Below the pieces are notes generated by a model. That model was not told the origin of the DNA. It was given only the letters and a program-made list of their open reading frames with translations, and did not search any database. The position numbers and the translations under genes are program-made. Of a stretch of 7,065 nt of DNA, positions 6,401 to 7,065 are shown in pieces. Numbering within the stretch: position 1 is the first letter of the stretch; every line of letters starts with the position of its first letter. The stretch lies in the NCBI GenBank assembly GCA_018065475.1, contig JAGHTD010000041.1:1-7065 (forward strand). The letters are read 5' to 3'. Source of the DNA: Candidatus Colimorpha enterica. GTDB lineage: Bacteria > Bacillota > Clostridia > Oscillospirales > CAG-272.

Positions 6401-6448
6401 AAGCACCGCGAGAAAACAAAGAAAACCATATTTTATATATCTAAGCAT
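3437..6448 (-). CDS. BspA-like leucine-rich-repeat surface protein with C-terminal membrane anchor
   Basis: This 1,003-residue exported protein starts at ATG 6448, 6 nt after GAGG; the longer frame from 6490 overlaps the promoter. Residues 1 to about 27 are a signal peptide (LRYIKYG, then a hydrophobic core ending LTSAA). Three modules of unequal length follow (about 30-145, 155-490 and 495-685). Modules two and three open with a strand unit of the type TWSLDKSGILSIEGTG / IPDY / PW. All three end in a GYD...SGF.IKG...YA.ENGF-type unit. Modules two and three carry BspA-type LRRs of the form I-x-x-x-A-F-x-x-C, about ten and four copies. A beta-rich region (686-805), a MucBP-like domain (about 810-872), an acidic linker and a transmembrane helix (897-922) come next. 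A cytoplasmic tail of about 80 residues ends GKKPNPRRKV. There is no LPxTG motif. Such proteins usually bind host or bacterial surfaces; the ligand here is unknown. Confidence 0.9.
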   Translation of the reverse strand: MLRYIKYGFLCFLAVLLAVVLPLLTSAAVYCDGITYEIKEGIMYFSGSGNIVKTDSEGFLSALETVEGAEIGDGISYIPSDFLLCGNLKYVYISPDVSSIGDHAVGYDFAEEVYTPVSGFTVKGENGSAAEVYAEANGFSFVEDSRSPEVNTVGGDVTGTITWSLDKSGILSIEGTGKIPDYTSDKSVPWFDYYSENNGYHISSLKIGNGITSIGSHAFGFYNDIEVVVFPDSLLEIGKESFVGCARLSDINLSNVEIIGENAFGGLSSLTSVSGDKVHVIGKGAFSGSGLVSVSFSGLLTELFESTFFDCQKLERITAPGVGVIGHRCFYNCRSLNYTSFSGNLTTIGSYAFNGCESLESFEFRSSLVSLGEFAFSCSGIRNLIFNSGFNAVPEGAFENCGKLSSVQLGNNITTISERAFASCGALEKITLSDRIQYIAPYSLGYYYINDVLLQDSYSKYSAFDFTIYGPEPSVVKNYAEENGFVFISTGFISSASGNINESVTWKIDTTTGLLKVKGSGSLPDYASPSETPWYLYKEYITSASFEGVKNVPSCSFTDYAGFDLINLSSSVTSIGDFAFSNTAIGNLTLPKNLTDIGESAFENCSNITQLSFPTSLDNIGENAFRGLDGLTSVYIPESVSFIGDRAIGYDENGFPLSGFLIKGAAETPAQYYADENGITYRIDGYITVRDEQSGAYIVMLGVDDDYTFSQGYVGETLEPEVFISHSDYLYHYLPSLSLNGASASIDGIATIYLPVSNSQNQLFSKVFIRNGEGDYEQVEVEARDGCFVINVSSLTDIVITNAMIDDLVTISVDYLDDSGEQLFDAKTYYATRNADYNISPVEINGFKPDKDSLSGRIDGESDSVSLTFVYKQFVETTEQGTDTEPGNNENNGSSLSYLIIIEIILILILVITSVLLVFLLIRRRNILKAIEKSEQMIAESEKTNKFADTMVADVRELDNVNIDIASLFAEEELVRNYKSDIKKNVVKKHFSNGKKPNPRRKV

Positions 6449-6475
6449 TATAAACCTCAAAAATTCAGATAATAT

Positions 6476-6504
6476 ATTATACAACATCACGCCAAAAAAG
6501 TCAA
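6476..6504 (-). promoter_or_regulatory. Near-consensus sigma-A promoter of the LRR surface-protein gene
   Basis: TTGACT (6504-6499) and TATAAT (6481-6476) are separated by exactly 17 bp. Transcription should start near 6469, giving a leader of about 21 nt that contains the GAGG ribosome site. The promoter overlaps the first codons of the longest possible frame, which argues for the start at 6448. Confidence 0.85.
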
Positions 6505-6556
6505 TCAGCCATTATGATATTTTACAATTAGTTAAAAGCATAGCATTATTTATGAC

Positions 6557-6588
6557 AAAAAGAGCGCTGTCAGAAGACAACGCTCTTT
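6557..6588 (-). terminator. Intrinsic terminator after the EamA-family transporter gene
   Basis: AAAGAGCG and CGCTCTTT (6559-6566 and 6581-6588) enclose a second stem TGTC/GACA after one mismatched pair, with an AGAA-type tetraloop. On the minus strand the stem is followed by a short U-run (five U in total). It begins 3 bp after the transporter stop codon and separates that gene from the LRR promoter. Confidence 0.85.
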
Positions 6589-6590
6589 CG

Positions 6591-7065
6591 TCAGAAACTA
6601 AGAAGAATTACCGAAGCAACACCGATCATAACGCCTATCAGCTGATTGCGCGAATACTTTTCCCGAAAGAATATGAGAGATACGGAAAAATAGACTATCG
6701 TATTTATTCCGACGGTAAGAGGCCCCGCAAGAGAAATGACAAGCATACTGTTGATAAGAAGAGACAGGAAGTTCTGCGAGCCGTTGCAGATCCCCGTTAC
6801 CGCCGCATAAAGGCGTGACGGTGAAAAGAAATGCTTCCAGTCGTCTTTTTCTCTCACAAGACTGATAATGAGAAAAACGATAAACGAGCTGCCCGCCATA
6901 ATAAACGCATATTCGTTGTCGTATGCTCCGTCAAACTCGACCTGCTGTATCTTTCTGACAACTGCGATTCCGCCGTTTCCGACAAAGCAGCCGAGCGCAG
7001 CAAGAAACCATTTCAGCGATCCGCTTCTGTCATTTTCTCCTTTTTTTCTCATATTGATGAAAAAC
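6591..7065 (-). CDS. EamA/DMT-family membrane transporter, C-terminal half (5' end outside window)
   Basis: The frame is open to the right edge and reads FFIN upstream of the first Met at 7052, where no ribosome site is visible. I therefore treat it as the 3' part of a longer gene. DMT transporters usually have about 290 residues with two five-helix EamA repeats; the 158 codons here match the second repeat. After a charged linker (MRKKGENDRSGS) come five hydrophobic segments: around WFLAALGCFVGNGGIAVV, around EYAFIMAGSSFIVFLIISLV, around LYAAVTGICNGSQNFLSLLI, the SLAGPLTVGINTIVYFSVSL helix, and QLIGVMIGVASVILLSF. The E-K-Y/G-x-x-I-G-V-x-x-I-x-x-V-I-L ending is typical of the family. The substrate cannot be told. 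An intrinsic terminator follows immediately. Confidence 0.85.
   Translation of the reverse strand, partial: FFINMRKKGENDRSGSLKWFLAALGCFVGNGGIAVVRKIQQVEFDGAYDNEYAFIMAGSSFIVFLIISLVREKDDWKHFFSPSRLYAAVTGICNGSQNFLSLLINSMLVISLAGPLTVGINTIVYFSVSLIFFREKYSRNQLIGVMIGVASVILLSF

Noticed and set aside
6449..6490. LRR protein start at 6490
   Set aside because: It overlaps the TTGACT-17-TATAAT promoter. The ATG at 6448 has GAGG 6 nt upstream and leads directly into a proper signal peptide.
6552..6818. Plus-strand open frame of 88 codons opposite the transporter gene
   Set aside because: It begins inside the terminator hairpin and lies antisense to a clear membrane protein; its composition has no protein-like features.

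Overview
The window looks like chromosomal DNA of a mid-GC Gram-positive bacterium, most likely a gut Clostridia member. This is inferred from strong AGGAG-type ribosome binding sites, consensus sigma-A promoters, a TPP riboswitch ahead of an ECF-type thiamine S-component, and a large BspA-type leucine-rich-repeat surface protein. I saw no rRNA, tRNA, CRISPR array, transposase or phage gene.

Left part (1-1760, minus strand): a two-gene operon. Its first gene encodes an NAD-dependent epimerase/dehydratase-like SDR protein and is interrupted by one in-frame TAA. Its second gene overlaps it by 4 bp (ATGA) and encodes a divergent type I 3-dehydroquinate dehydratase-like protein, cut by the left window edge. 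The second protein keeps the Schiff-base lysine and the catalytic histidine but appears to lack the residues that bind dehydroquinate, so it may be a different enzyme.

Centre-left (1600-2630): an AraC-family regulator is divergent from that operon. The two promoters are physically interlocked, and the regulator's 5' leader carries an inverted repeat with alternative pairing partners. This suggests a self-contained regulated module: regulator, oxidoreductase and aldolase-like enzyme. The regulator then converges on thiT, with hairpins and a small family of 13-bp motifs between them.

Centre (2632-3436, minus strand): thiT (thiamine uptake S-component) is preceded by a TPP riboswitch and an intrinsic terminator. 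The riboswitch begins about 4 nt after the stop codon of the upstream surface-protein gene. I see no clear separate promoter or terminator in between, so the riboswitch terminator probably ends the surface-protein transcript too.

Right part (3437-7065, minus strand): a roughly 1,000-residue secreted or membrane-anchored LRR (BspA-like) protein with its own near-consensus promoter. Upstream of it are an intrinsic terminator and the C-terminal half of an EamA/DMT-family membrane transporter cut by the right window edge.
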